Shown here piece after piece: positions 23,418 to 32,976 of a stretch of DNA of 38,415 bases. The first letter of the stretch is position 1. Each line of letters begins with the position of its first letter. The notes beneath the pieces were generated by a model. The model worked only from the letters and a program-made list of their open reading frames with translations, was not told where the DNA came from and made no database searches. The DNA comes from a virus, in IMG/VR virus record IMGVR_UViG_3300033141_002898, positions 1 through 38,415 of that record, one strand, 5' to 3'. The position numbers and the translations under genes were made by a program.

Positions 23418-25862
23418 ATGGCTAAAGGTGAAGGGAAAAATACACCAAAAGATATATATGATATATTTGAACAGCATCGTACTCGTCAAGCTAAGATGAA
23501 GGCGGATATAGGCAGGATTATTAATATAGATACTGGGACTGGTGATTTAGCTGAGATACTTACTGAGTTTCGTACTATTATGAGTAGGACTAAAGATGGT
23601 CTGTCAGCGATGTTAGCTCATATAACTCCTGCTCAACAATATATTCTGGAATCTGGTAAAAAGTCTGCTGCTTTGAAAGCTATGTATAAACAAGCTAGTG
23701 ATACTATTAAGTCTATAGTAAGCCAAGGTCCCTTTACAAGGGGAGAGGCTTTTAAAAAGGCAGGATTAATGATTTATAGATTATTATCTTCTGGTTCTAA
23801 ATTGGCGGAAGATTTAGCTGTTGGTATAGCAGGTGTGAGTATGAGTGTTGTTACTTTCTTAAACAAGAAAGTAAGTCAAGCTATGGGAAGTATTTCAGGT
23901 GCTTTTACTGCTATTACTTCTACTGTTACAGATGCTATGCGGGCAATTGGAGGTCCTAATACTCTTGTAGGTAAAGCTGCTAATATGGCAGATAGTATTA
24001 TGCAGAATTTTATTAATGCAGCTATGGTCTTATTTAGGGATACTTTAGCTATCCGTAAAACTATTCAGGCAGCGAAAGTGCAAGCTGGTACTCCTGCGGT
24101 AGGAGGGAGTGGTGTTGTTCGTGAAATGCGTGGTATGATGTGGGGGCTAGGTCGAGATGCAGCTCAAAAATGGGCTACATCTTTGATAGATGTTGGTGTA
24201 GTTGCTGAGAGTAAGGTATTACCCGAAATTGTACGTGTAGGTCTGGCTACTGGTCAATCTACTAGTCAAGTTATGGAAGGATATAGTAAGATGTTAGCAT
24301 TAACTAATAATGCTAATGAAGCTGCTACAATGCTTCATGATACTTTCCGTGCTGCTGGTGCAGCGGCTAAGGGTACACATTTACCTGTTAAAGAGCTTGC
24401 TAAGTGGATACAAACAGCAGGTGCTAATTCTAGATTTTTAAATATTGATATGAAGGGTGTATCTGCTACATTACAAATGATGACAAGTGATCAAGAGAAA
24501 TTGAATGCTATGGGGATTAGTATGCGGTTGCATGGCAAGAAGATTCTTGAGGATTTAACATCAGGTGCAAATAAAGCTACTGATGCTCTTCATGTATTTT
24601 ATGGTACTAAGGGTGGTACATCTGGTTTAAGTGCAATGGAAGGATGGGTAGAGTCAAAATTTGGTGCAGGTGCCTCTACTACTTTAAAGGCAACTGCTGG
24701 TGGTGGTTTTGAAATGGAAAAGGCTTCTGGTACACAGATGTTGGCTCAACGTTTAGAAGTAATGAAGAAGACTATGATGGATGCTGCTAAGGGTGCTAGT
24801 ACTGATTCAGAAAAATTATATATTCAAATGAAAGTAGCGCAGGAGACTTTTGGAATGTCAGAGGAGACTGCAAGATTAATGGCTGGTAAGGATCTGGATG
24901 AGATGAAAAAGATTGCGGAGAATCCAAAACTTGCACAGAAATTTGATAATACTAGAAAATTGATGCGTGATCTTAGGGGTATAAATGAACGGCAGGAACA
25001 AATACAAAGAGCTCTTGCAAATATGTCTATGAATCAGGTAGATATGTTAATATCTGCTGTAGGTTTTTTAAGTACAATAGCAGCGGCTGGAGTTCTTACT
25101 GCAGCAGAGGCGGTGGAAATACCGACAGACGAGGGAGCGATGGCAGAGCTCAAGACATATTTGCAAACTAAATCTGTAGGTTTTATGACGAATATGGGAA
25201 AGAGTGTAGAAAATATGGTAAAGCAGTTTGATGTTGTTACTAGTGTTTTGGGTGGTGTTATACCTGAAGCAACAAAGAGATCGTTGGCTAAGTTAAGAGA
25301 GGATATAAGTGGTGGGAGAAAAGGTATAATTTCAAGTATAGTTGGTGGGACTGGGAGTAGATCTGGGAGTGAATCTAGTAATGCATCAGGAGATTATTAT
25401 GGTGGATATTTGCCCCAGTTAGCAGTTGGAGGTAGTTTAGGGTACGGAGCTGTAGTAAATGAGTGGGGGAAATTTGAATCTATTCTAGGTGGATTAGGTA
25501 CGGCTGTGGAAAAGGAGGGTATGTTGTTATTGGCTCCTGGAAATAGAAGAGTTGTTTCTCACAGAGATACTATGGAAAAGATTAATAAAATGACAGAGAG
25601 TATAATTGAAGATGTGATAAGTAGTGAATATAAGGATCAGTTTAGTGGTATTCTTGCTAGTACTTTATCGTCTGCAGCAGCGGGTTTTACTGGTTCTCCT
25701 GTTATTAAGATGGAAGTTCCCGAGACACCAAAAACCGCAGTAACAACAACAAAGACTGGTGGTTCTGTTAATATTAATATAAATATTAGTGGTTATACTT
25801 CTCCAGAAGAAGTAGGTAATATGATTACAGATTTAATGTTAAAAAATGTAGGCACTGTATAA
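23418..25862 (+). CDS. Tape measure protein
   Basis: An 814-residue, mostly helical protein placed after the chaperone pair. It is rich in Ala, Lys, Met and Gly, with hydrophobic segments near 115-185 (LAEDLAVGIAGVSMSVVTFL) and 540-560 (MLISAVGFLSTIAAAGVL). The C-terminal part has Gly-rich linkers and a final strand domain (SVNININISGYTSPEEVG). At the usual ~1.5 A per residue it would give a tail of roughly 120 nm, a rule-of-thumb value. The ribosome site is TGAGGA. A 10-base perfect hairpin occurs inside the gene (23851-23874). Confidence 0.9.
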   Translation: MAKGEGKNTPKDIYDIFEQHRTRQAKMKADIGRIINIDTGTGDLAEILTEFRTIMSRTKDGLSAMLAHITPAQQYILESGKKSAALKAMYKQASDTIKSIVSQGPFTRGEAFKKAGLMIYRLLSSGSKLAEDLAVGIAGVSMSVVTFLNKKVSQAMGSISGAFTAITSTVTDAMRAIGGPNTLVGKAANMADSIMQNFINAAMVLFRDTLAIRKTIQAAKVQAGTPAVGGSGVVREMRGMMWGLGRDAAQKWATSLIDVGVVAESKVLPEIVRVGLATGQSTSQVMEGYSKMLALTNNANEAATMLHDTFRAAGAAAKGTHLPVKELAKWIQTAGANSRFLNIDMKGVSATLQMMTSDQEKLNAMGISMRLHGKKILEDLTSGANKATDALHVFYGTKGGTSGLSAMEGWVESKFGAGASTTLKATAGGGFEMEKASGTQMLAQRLEVMKKTMMDAAKGASTDSEKLYIQMKVAQETFGMSEETARLMAGKDLDEMKKIAENPKLAQKFDNTRKLMRDLRGINERQEQIQRALANMSMNQVDMLISAVGFLSTIAAAGVLTAAEAVEIPTDEGAMAELKTYLQTKSVGFMTNMGKSVENMVKQFDVVTSVLGGVIPEATKRSLAKLREDISGGRKGIISSIVGGTGSRSGSESSNASGDYYGGYLPQLAVGGSLGYGAVVNEWGKFESILGGLGTAVEKEGMLLLAPGNRRVVSHRDTMEKINKMTESIIEDVISSEYKDQFSGILASTLSSAAAGFTGSPVIKMEVPETPKTAVTTTKTGGSVNININISGYTSPEEVGNMITDLMLKNVGTV

Positions 25863-25893
25863 AAAATATAAGATAATTTAAAGGAAGATATTT

Positions 25894-26757
25894 ATGAGCT
25901 GGTTAGATACATTGTCAGAGAAATATAATACAGCTAAAGATGCTGTATTATTAAATCCAAGAGGATTTACCCCATTTCAATTTTCATCTAGAAAGATGCA
26001 GATTAATACTACGCAATTGGGAGGTCTTATTCCGGATAATCCGATTAGTGATCTCTTAAATGAAGCGATGTCTTGGTATGAAATGTGGATAAATCCAGAG
26101 AAAGTAGCTATGAAGCGTCCTATTAAAAATAAGATGCAGCATACTGCTGGGAGTATTGTAACTTATCATTATAGACCTGATGTTATTACTATGTCAGTAG
26201 CTGGTAAGTGTGGATGGATAATGATACCTCCTTATGAGGAAGAGGAGAGTAAGGCATTAGGGTTTAAAAGTTCTAGATTATCTGGAGCTTTGTTAGGAGG
26301 GGCAATTGGAGGAGCAACAGGTTCAGGAACAGCCGCATTGGTAGGAGCAGGAGTGGGTGCAGCAGTAAGTAATAAGCGGAATATGGCATTATGGGATAAA
26401 GATAAGTTTATGATGGATCCGGGTAAAAATAATTCTCCTAGAGTTTTTTTAAAGAGATTACGTGAGATGGCTGAGGAGCCTATGTATTTTGTAGATTTAC
26501 ATGGAGTTGAGCATTATAATACTAAGTATATAAAAATATATACTAAACAATATCCAACAGGAGTAGTTTGTGAGGGTTATTATAACAGTTTTAATGTTCC
26601 TGAAGAGGGAAGTGATGATCAAACTATAGCATATGATTTTGATTTTATAATTGAAAGAATTGTACCTATTTCTACTTTACAGAAGATGGCTGGTATGTTT
26701 GGGAATAAAGGAACAGCACTTGGACGTGCTATGAGATCTATACCGGGGTTATCATAG
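25894..26757 (+). CDS. Baseplate hub / tail protein with glycine zipper
   Basis: A 287-residue protein. EMWINPEKVAMKRPIKNKMQ is the strand-turn of a hub or distal tail family often written WINP, and its second half (FLKRLREMAEEPMYFVDLHG, YNTKYIKIYTKQYPTG, TIAYDFDFIIERI) is the matching beta domain. Between them, residues ~128-160, lies a glycine zipper (SGALLGGAIGGATGSGTAAL, then VGAGVGAAVS), a small-residue hydrophobic helix pair that could insert in membrane. It sits between tape measure and hub, overlapping the next start. Confidence 0.75.
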   Translation: MSWLDTLSEKYNTAKDAVLLNPRGFTPFQFSSRKMQINTTQLGGLIPDNPISDLLNEAMSWYEMWINPEKVAMKRPIKNKMQHTAGSIVTYHYRPDVITMSVAGKCGWIMIPPYEEEESKALGFKSSRLSGALLGGAIGGATGSGTAALVGAGVGAAVSNKRNMALWDKDKFMMDPGKNNSPRVFLKRLREMAEEPMYFVDLHGVEHYNTKYIKIYTKQYPTGVVCEGYYNSFNVPEEGSDDQTIAYDFDFIIERIVPISTLQKMAGMFGNKGTALGRAMRSIPGLS

Positions 26758-29700
26758 TGGCTTGGGTAAAAGAAGGACCTGGATTTAAATGGCCTAACTG
26801 GCATTGTCCTATTGACTTTAAAAATCCTCAAGTTTCTTGGGAATATGGTAAAGTTTTTGGTACATGGGATGTTACTTTTGATCCTGCAGAATTTGAGAGG
26901 GAGGCTCCTGATGGTACGACAATGATAGGACTTAATCCAGAGTGTAGGGTCTTTATTTGTGGTGCAGAGGTTACTAAGGATATAAAAAATGTTAGTATAT
27001 TGAATTCTTTTGATGGGAATACATGTAATATTTCTTTGACTAATCCTAGAGGTAGATATACTATAAGCAGATCTGATTTGAGAAAAAAATGGAGAGAAGA
27101 TAAAGATATATTAGCAGCATATAGTTATGACATATTTGATAAACAGGATCCTTTACAGTTCGATAGTTTTATGAATCAGGTAGGTAATCTTGCTTTAGGT
27201 AAAGATAAATGGGAAAAGACAAAAGCTGGTTTAGATGTAGCTAAGACTGCTGGAAAGTTGTTTTTTAAATCTAGAGTTCCTACAGTGCGTGGTGTAACAC
27301 GACAAATATTTGAGGTCAAACATTTTAGTGGTATAACTAAGAGAATTGGAGATGTAGTATTTGATTATAGGGATCCTGTATATGTATTCCTTAAAGGGAG
27401 GTTTTCTTCTTATTGGTATTTTGGATTTACTGGTATTATTACTGGATGGGATGATGAGTATTCTTATGGTAGTGCGGAAGAGATAAGATTAAAGTGTGAA
27501 GATGTTTTATCTATATGGAAGAGGGCTAAATTAACAAAGAAAGCTGCTTTTTATCCGAAGGCCAGGATGGAGACTGCTCTTTCAGATTCTAGTAGTAGCA
27601 CAGCCGCAGAGTGGGCTAGTGATGCTGCTGCACGGTTGGCATTACCTGATTTAATTAGATATATAGCTTTTTCTAGGAATTATGGACCCAGAGTATTTAA
27701 TTGTCATATAAGTAGTCCAGGTATTTATAAAGGACAAGAATTAATTAGATTGGATAAACCAGAGAAATATAGAGATGCTGTTAAAAATGTTAAGAAGTAT
27801 TGCAGTATAGGTGAGCAATATATGTTTACCGAAAATTGGAGTTTTGTTAAATCTCATAAGCATACTATTAAGACAAGTAAAATAAAATTTCCTGTTTCTA
27901 TGTATTCTGATAAAGATGTAAAGGTAGTTCCTTTTGAAGGAGGTCCTAATCAATTACCTTTTAGTCCTGATCTTGCTTTATACTTACAGTATAATGAAAT
28001 AGAGTTACCAGAGTTTAGACCTAAATATTTAAGTGGTTTCTTAGATACTTCTGTTCGTTTTTGGGAGATGCATCATAAATTACAAAAGGGTTTTACTGCT
28101 AGTAGTGTTGGTACTGGTTGGCAAGATAATAAGGCTTTTGGTGTTGCAGGAATACATCCTGCTCTTACATATGATGCTGTTAATAATTTTAATATAATCG
28201 AAAATATATGGAAACAGTGTCATTTGTATCAGAAAGCTTTACAACAAGCTGTATTATCTCCTCTGGATAAAATAAGAGAAAGTGTAGCAGGGTCTCCTAC
28301 AGAGCAACCTAGTTCTGGAAGGAAAGTTACAGATAGTACAACTGTAGAGGGTACTCAATATAATTTATTCAGGCCTAGGTTATTTTTAATACTACCTCAA
28401 AAATTTGCGAATAGAATAAAAGCAAGTGGTGATGGGGTTATAAAGCAACTTGGTAAATTATTTGATGAAGAGAAAGCAACTGTACTTTCTTATTTACGAG
28501 AGAAATTGAAAGGTATAGAGTATATTACTTATGCTAGTCCTATGGGTGATATATTTATAGAGCCAGAAATGTATGATTTTCATCCACTTGAGTTTTGCCA
28601 TGAAATAGATTCAAGATCAATTATACAGAAAGATATGCCAATTGCATTTAGAGATATAACAGAGGATTTAGATAAAAAGGCTGTTAAGAGATATGATCGT
28701 GCTTATTTTTATAATCCCAAGGCTAACCATCCTTATTTTCTGATGAATAAAGACATGATCCGCTGTACACAGACTTTCAAACATGAGATGATATATACTA
28801 GTGTTATTATAATAGGATCTATGACGGAGCGAGGAGGTATTATAAATCCTAAATTAGATGCAAAGATACAAAAAGCAATTACTTTTATGGAAGGTAGAGC
28901 TGGTGCTAGGAGCAGTAGTCACTCTAGTTCAATAAGCTATGGAATATATGTAGCACATGGTATGGAAAGATATCTTCAAGCAGTTGTTGACTACGAAGGT
29001 TCTTCTAAGATGATAAAGAAAGATTATGATGTTCTTCTTAAGTTGGCATTTTCTAATTTATTATCTAGCGGATCATCTGAGTTTAAAAATATTAAGGAGC
29101 TAGTGAGCGAGGCTTTGAAGGCTGTTAAAAAGATTAAGTCTAATCCAAAATCAGATGCAGCTAAATCGGTTACGGATAATACATATGTATATGATGCTGA
29201 AAAAATAAAAGCACTTTTTAAAGATAAACAGAAGGCAGATGATTTATTGAAATCAAATGGTGCTTTTCATGTTTTACAACCACATGAAAGTAAACGGATA
29301 GATCAGCTATTTAATGTAGGGAATCTTACTAGGAGAGGTGCTACTGCAGAAGCAAAGAAGAGAAGAAAAAAACAGAAGAGTATATTAAAGCGGTTATTAT
29401 CTACAGATATTGAAGGTGTTGATTTTGGTAATTATGTAAATTATATGAATTCTAAGGAAGATTTCGAGCTTAGATTTGATGTCAAAAATCAATATTTTGA
29501 GGATACTTTTGGTGTAAAGATGGATGTAGTTAAAAGTATTCTGCAATTGTACATTTTATTGTTAGTAGAGAAAGGTTCCGAAAAAAAGAATAAGGAATAT
29601 CTTTTTTTCAGAAAGCAGTGGATCGCTTTATATAAAAAAGATAAGGCCTTGAGGGAACAACATGCATTAGGGGAAAGTGTTGGTAGAGTAATGACTCCTC

Positions 29701-32700
29701 AAGATGAAAAGAAATTAGCAGAAATGGGTTTGTACATCCCTAGGTTAGATATGATAAAATTGTATGGATATAATCCAGCAGATCCTATTTCTAATCCATA
29801 TATAGAAAATAGAGGAGAAGCTACTACTTATGCTAAATCTGTATTTAATCGTTTTTTAGGTAAGGCTTTTGAGATTCATATTGATTCTATTGGTAGACCT
29901 GAAATGTTTTTGAATAGGACATGTTATTGTGAATTTAAAGATGCTATTGGTTTAATAACAACATGGTCTATTAAATGGGAGCAGGGAGGAGATTTCAACA
30001 CATCACTTACATTGAGTTATATTAGGAAGAATGCTATTACCTATGCATATTCTTTGGATGTACTCGATCCTGCGATTGGTGCACAGGGTAATGATTATTT
30101 TGCATATCAAGCTGAACTGTATTATAAATGGAATCGGTTGTATAATCAGGGTGCAAATATGTTAGGAGATGCTCTTAGTAAGAGTATTTCAAAAGATAAA
30201 GGAGAATCTACTATAACTTATACAAAGGAAGTTGAAGTTACTCCTGAAGGGGAACCCCGTTATGCTAGTTCTTATATTAAAGATAATACTGCTCATCTTA
30301 ATCTAGTTGAAGTTAAATCGAAAATTGCAGGTGAGGATGGGAATAATTATGCATATAAAGTTGAGCTAAGTATTCAAAGTACAGATAAGCTAGAAACAGG
30401 CGAAGATTCTATTTCCACAAAAACTTTAGTATTTACAGAGAATGTTTCTAATATCCAAGATGGTGATTTTGTTTATATAGAGTCTAAATATAGTGAGACA
30501 GATAAAGTTATTTCATTTTTTGATCCAGAAGGTATGATATATACTACAGAGACTTTTAAATATGATCATTTTGCTGGATCTGTGTTGACTACTGATTATG
30601 GTGATGAATTAAATATATTGGATGATGTAGGTTCTGGATCGTCTATGTTAAAAGTGGATGCTGATTCTTCTTTATTGCGAGCATTAACTTTGGAGCTTGT
30701 ATATAGGTCTGATGTTTCTTTAAATAGAAAGATTGTACATTACGATACTGCTTATGTACGATGTGATGATGTTTTTCTGTGTGTACTTGATCCTACTGTT
30801 ACTATTATAAAAGATAAAACATCAAGCCAGCATGAATATCAATTAACACAGTCAAATGAATTTGGAGCAGATGTTTTATATTTGAAAGCTTTTAATCCTA
30901 CTCAGCCAGATTTGGTAAGTGTAGATATAAATTTTAAGTTAGAATTTACAGAGCATAATTTTGAGGATGTATATGTAAAAGAAATTGACATTAAAGATAA
31001 TACTGTTCTTTTTTACCTAGAAGATCCTCTGTGGTATACTTATGATAAATATAAAACTACTGTTGTAGATAGAGATACTGGTAAGACTTTTAGTTTGAAG
31101 AATACAATATATGCAGGTGAAGATATTTTAGAAATTGAAAGTCCTGAAAATATTGATGTAGGACATTTATTATCTTTAAGTGAAGTTCATTCGGATACTG
31201 TATATATTAATGAAGTGGATGGGAATGTTGTTAAGCTTAAGCAAGGAGTATCTTATGATTATAATATTCCAAATACAACAATAGAGGATAGTTTTGGTGT
31301 TTCTTATGAATTAGATAAAGAAGCGAATCAAGGTAATATGGCGATAACATTGAAGGATTCTAAAGAGCTCGCACAGCTCTTTGAATTAGAAATAGTAGGT
31401 AAGGATAAGAGATATTTTAAAACGTATATATCTGATGTAGATGTTTCTAATTCTATTATATATATAAAAAGTGGAGTAAATGCTCTCTTTCCTAAGGAGT
31501 CTACATTAACAGATATGCAGGAAAATGCTGTATCATATGAATTAACAGATGAAGTTGCTGTAGGTAGTAAAGAGTTACATGTAAATTCCGATTTAAGTGA
31601 TTTAGCTAGTAGATTACGTTTTAAAGTAGAATCTGAAATGAGTCATTATGGAGAAGTTGCATCTGCTGCGGTTTCTGGAAATTATATTACGATGGTATCT
31701 ACTATTCCTTATAATTTTCCAAAAGGGGCATCTGTTTATAAATTGTACTGGACATTGTATGTAGGGTATGATAGTAGTGGTAGTGGTGTATATGAAGAGA
31801 AAGAGAAGAAAGGACCTTTTGGTGTGACTGCACAAAATTCACTCATGTTTAATGAAAAGTTTGAGCATGTAGAACTCTTTCAACAGCCTCAATGGTATTT
31901 GGGAAGAAATGTTTATCCTGGTGAATATGGTTGGGTGGCTTTAGCTGGAGGTGTAAAAGCAGAACCTAGACAGACAAAGCAAGTTAGTGTAACTATACCT
32001 GCTAAATCGGATACTAGTATAGGTAGGGTTATTGGTGGTAAAATTGCAGGACAAGCTTTAAAATCTGTTTTGAAGGGACTTGTACCTCAAGGAGGTTTAT
32101 TTACAGCACATGATAGATTGGGGCATATGGAGTTCGAGAAGCGTGGATTTGCAGAACATGCTGAAAAAATTGCTTTACCACGTGCTGCTAGTCTTGGAAG
32201 ATATACACAATATCATTATTTATTATATGATATTTCTAAACGAATTACTGATATTATCGAGTCTCGTGCATGGAATGAAACTGCCTATGAAGGAATACTG
32301 GAAGAATTAGCAGCTACAGAACAGGCGCGTCGGAATGTACAGAGTAGTATTGATGCTCTGCAAAGGGAATTAGTAGATTTAGGTATGAAAGTTGCGGAGC
32401 AGAAATCTATTAATGTAAAAGAGACAGAAAAAGCACCAGAAGGGGTAGTAGTACATACTGATGAGTGGGTAGCTGCTCTTAATGAGAGGAATAAATATAT
32501 ACTTACTAAATTAGATAAAGAAGGGGAGATTGTTGGTATTAAGATGGAACTTGCCTTATTAAAACAAAGTATTGATTTTTTTAATCAGGAATTATATGGG
32601 ACTAAGATAAATATAGTGAAGAAAGAGGGCTCTTCTGAATTAACAAAACTTATTAGTTTAGTTTATATGGATACACATGGTATTCATATAAAAGATGAAA

Positions 32701-32921
32701 GGTCTCCTTTAGAGTTACTTACTCCTTATTTTAATACTTATGAGACTAATGTTAAAAATGTGAGGAATTCTTTATATTATAGGTTATTTGAAGCACATTT
32801 TGCAGCTTTTGATGCTAAGTTGGAAGAGTGGGAAATAGATGAAGAATCTAAGAAGACTGTACGTGCGTATATAGATAAAGATGCTGGAAAGACTACTAAA
32901 TATTATATTGTAAGGAGATAA
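26757..32921 (+). CDS. Giant baseplate hub protein (2054 aa)
   Basis: A GTG-initiated 2054-residue protein, the largest here. Residues ~1-260 look like a gp27/gpD-like hub domain (FICGAEVTKDIKNVSI, GFTGIITGWDDEYSYGSAEEIRLKCED). The middle is helical with basic stretches. Residues ~1289-1665 contain five degenerate tandem beta repeats of 72-84 residues, and the last ~350 are coiled coil (EELAATEQARRNVQSSIDAL). The hub closes the tube above the spike. Such length suggests a hub fused to wedge-like or cell-contact parts. No catalytic site was seen. The first base is shared with the last base of the preceding gene's stop. Confidence 0.8.
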   Translation: MAWVKEGPGFKWPNWHCPIDFKNPQVSWEYGKVFGTWDVTFDPAEFEREAPDGTTMIGLNPECRVFICGAEVTKDIKNVSILNSFDGNTCNISLTNPRGRYTISRSDLRKKWREDKDILAAYSYDIFDKQDPLQFDSFMNQVGNLALGKDKWEKTKAGLDVAKTAGKLFFKSRVPTVRGVTRQIFEVKHFSGITKRIGDVVFDYRDPVYVFLKGRFSSYWYFGFTGIITGWDDEYSYGSAEEIRLKCEDVLSIWKRAKLTKKAAFYPKARMETALSDSSSSTAAEWASDAAARLALPDLIRYIAFSRNYGPRVFNCHISSPGIYKGQELIRLDKPEKYRDAVKNVKKYCSIGEQYMFTENWSFVKSHKHTIKTSKIKFPVSMYSDKDVKVVPFEGGPNQLPFSPDLALYLQYNEIELPEFRPKYLSGFLDTSVRFWEMHHKLQKGFTASSVGTGWQDNKAFGVAGIHPALTYDAVNNFNIIENIWKQCHLYQKALQQAVLSPLDKIRESVAGSPTEQPSSGRKVTDSTTVEGTQYNLFRPRLFLILPQKFANRIKASGDGVIKQLGKLFDEEKATVLSYLREKLKGIEYITYASPMGDIFIEPEMYDFHPLEFCHEIDSRSIIQKDMPIAFRDITEDLDKKAVKRYDRAYFYNPKANHPYFLMNKDMIRCTQTFKHEMIYTSVIIIGSMTERGGIINPKLDAKIQKAITFMEGRAGARSSSHSSSISYGIYVAHGMERYLQAVVDYEGSSKMIKKDYDVLLKLAFSNLLSSGSSEFKNIKELVSEALKAVKKIKSNPKSDAAKSVTDNTYVYDAEKIKALFKDKQKADDLLKSNGAFHVLQPHESKRIDQLFNVGNLTRRGATAEAKKRRKKQKSILKRLLSTDIEGVDFGNYVNYMNSKEDFELRFDVKNQYFEDTFGVKMDVVKSILQLYILLLVEKGSEKKNKEYLFFRKQWIALYKKDKALREQHALGESVGRVMTPQDEKKLAEMGLYIPRLDMIKLYGYNPADPISNPYIENRGEATTYAKSVFNRFLGKAFEIHIDSIGRPEMFLNRTCYCEFKDAIGLITTWSIKWEQGGDFNTSLTLSYIRKNAITYAYSLDVLDPAIGAQGNDYFAYQAELYYKWNRLYNQGANMLGDALSKSISKDKGESTITYTKEVEVTPEGEPRYASSYIKDNTAHLNLVEVKSKIAGEDGNNYAYKVELSIQSTDKLETGEDSISTKTLVFTENVSNIQDGDFVYIESKYSETDKVISFFDPEGMIYTTETFKYDHFAGSVLTTDYGDELNILDDVGSGSSMLKVDADSSLLRALTLELVYRSDVSLNRKIVHYDTAYVRCDDVFLCVLDPTVTIIKDKTSSQHEYQLTQSNEFGADVLYLKAFNPTQPDLVSVDINFKLEFTEHNFEDVYVKEIDIKDNTVLFYLEDPLWYTYDKYKTTVVDRDTGKTFSLKNTIYAGEDILEIESPENIDVGHLLSLSEVHSDTVYINEVDGNVVKLKQGVSYDYNIPNTTIEDSFGVSYELDKEANQGNMAITLKDSKELAQLFELEIVGKDKRYFKTYISDVDVSNSIIYIKSGVNALFPKESTLTDMQENAVSYELTDEVAVGSKELHVNSDLSDLASRLRFKVESEMSHYGEVASAAVSGNYITMVSTIPYNFPKGASVYKLYWTLYVGYDSSGSGVYEEKEKKGPFGVTAQNSLMFNEKFEHVELFQQPQWYLGRNVYPGEYGWVALAGGVKAEPRQTKQVSVTIPAKSDTSIGRVIGGKIAGQALKSVLKGLVPQGGLFTAHDRLGHMEFEKRGFAEHAEKIALPRAASLGRYTQYHYLLYDISKRITDIIESRAWNETAYEGILEELAATEQARRNVQSSIDALQRELVDLGMKVAEQKSINVKETEKAPEGVVVHTDEWVAALNERNKYILTKLDKEGEIVGIKMELALLKQSIDFFNQELYGTKINIVKKEGSSELTKLISLVYMDTHGIHIKDERSPLELLTPYFNTYETNVKNVRNSLYYRLFEAHFAAFDAKLEEWEIDEESKKTVRAYIDKDAGKTTKYYIVRR

Positions 32922-32933
32922 TAAAAGTTAGTC

Positions 32934-32955
32934 ACTCCTTCCTTCAGGAAGGAGT
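32934..32955 (+). repeat. GC-rich hairpin between hub and spike genes
   Basis: A perfect 9-bp stem, ACTCCTTCC with GGAAGGAGT, closes a TTCA loop 12 bases after the hub stop. It is far more GC-rich than its surroundings. No U-run follows, so it is not a standard terminator; RNA processing, stability control, or the end of a vanished mobile element are possible. The spike ribosome site AGGAGGGG lies 12 bases after it. Confidence 0.75.
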
Positions 32956-32976
32956 CTTCGATGCCTAGGAGGGGTT

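Noticed and set aside
23851-23874. 10-bp perfect hairpin in the tape measure gene
   Set aside because: At this A+T content about one such stem is expected by chance in a window of this size by rough estimate, and codons explain it.
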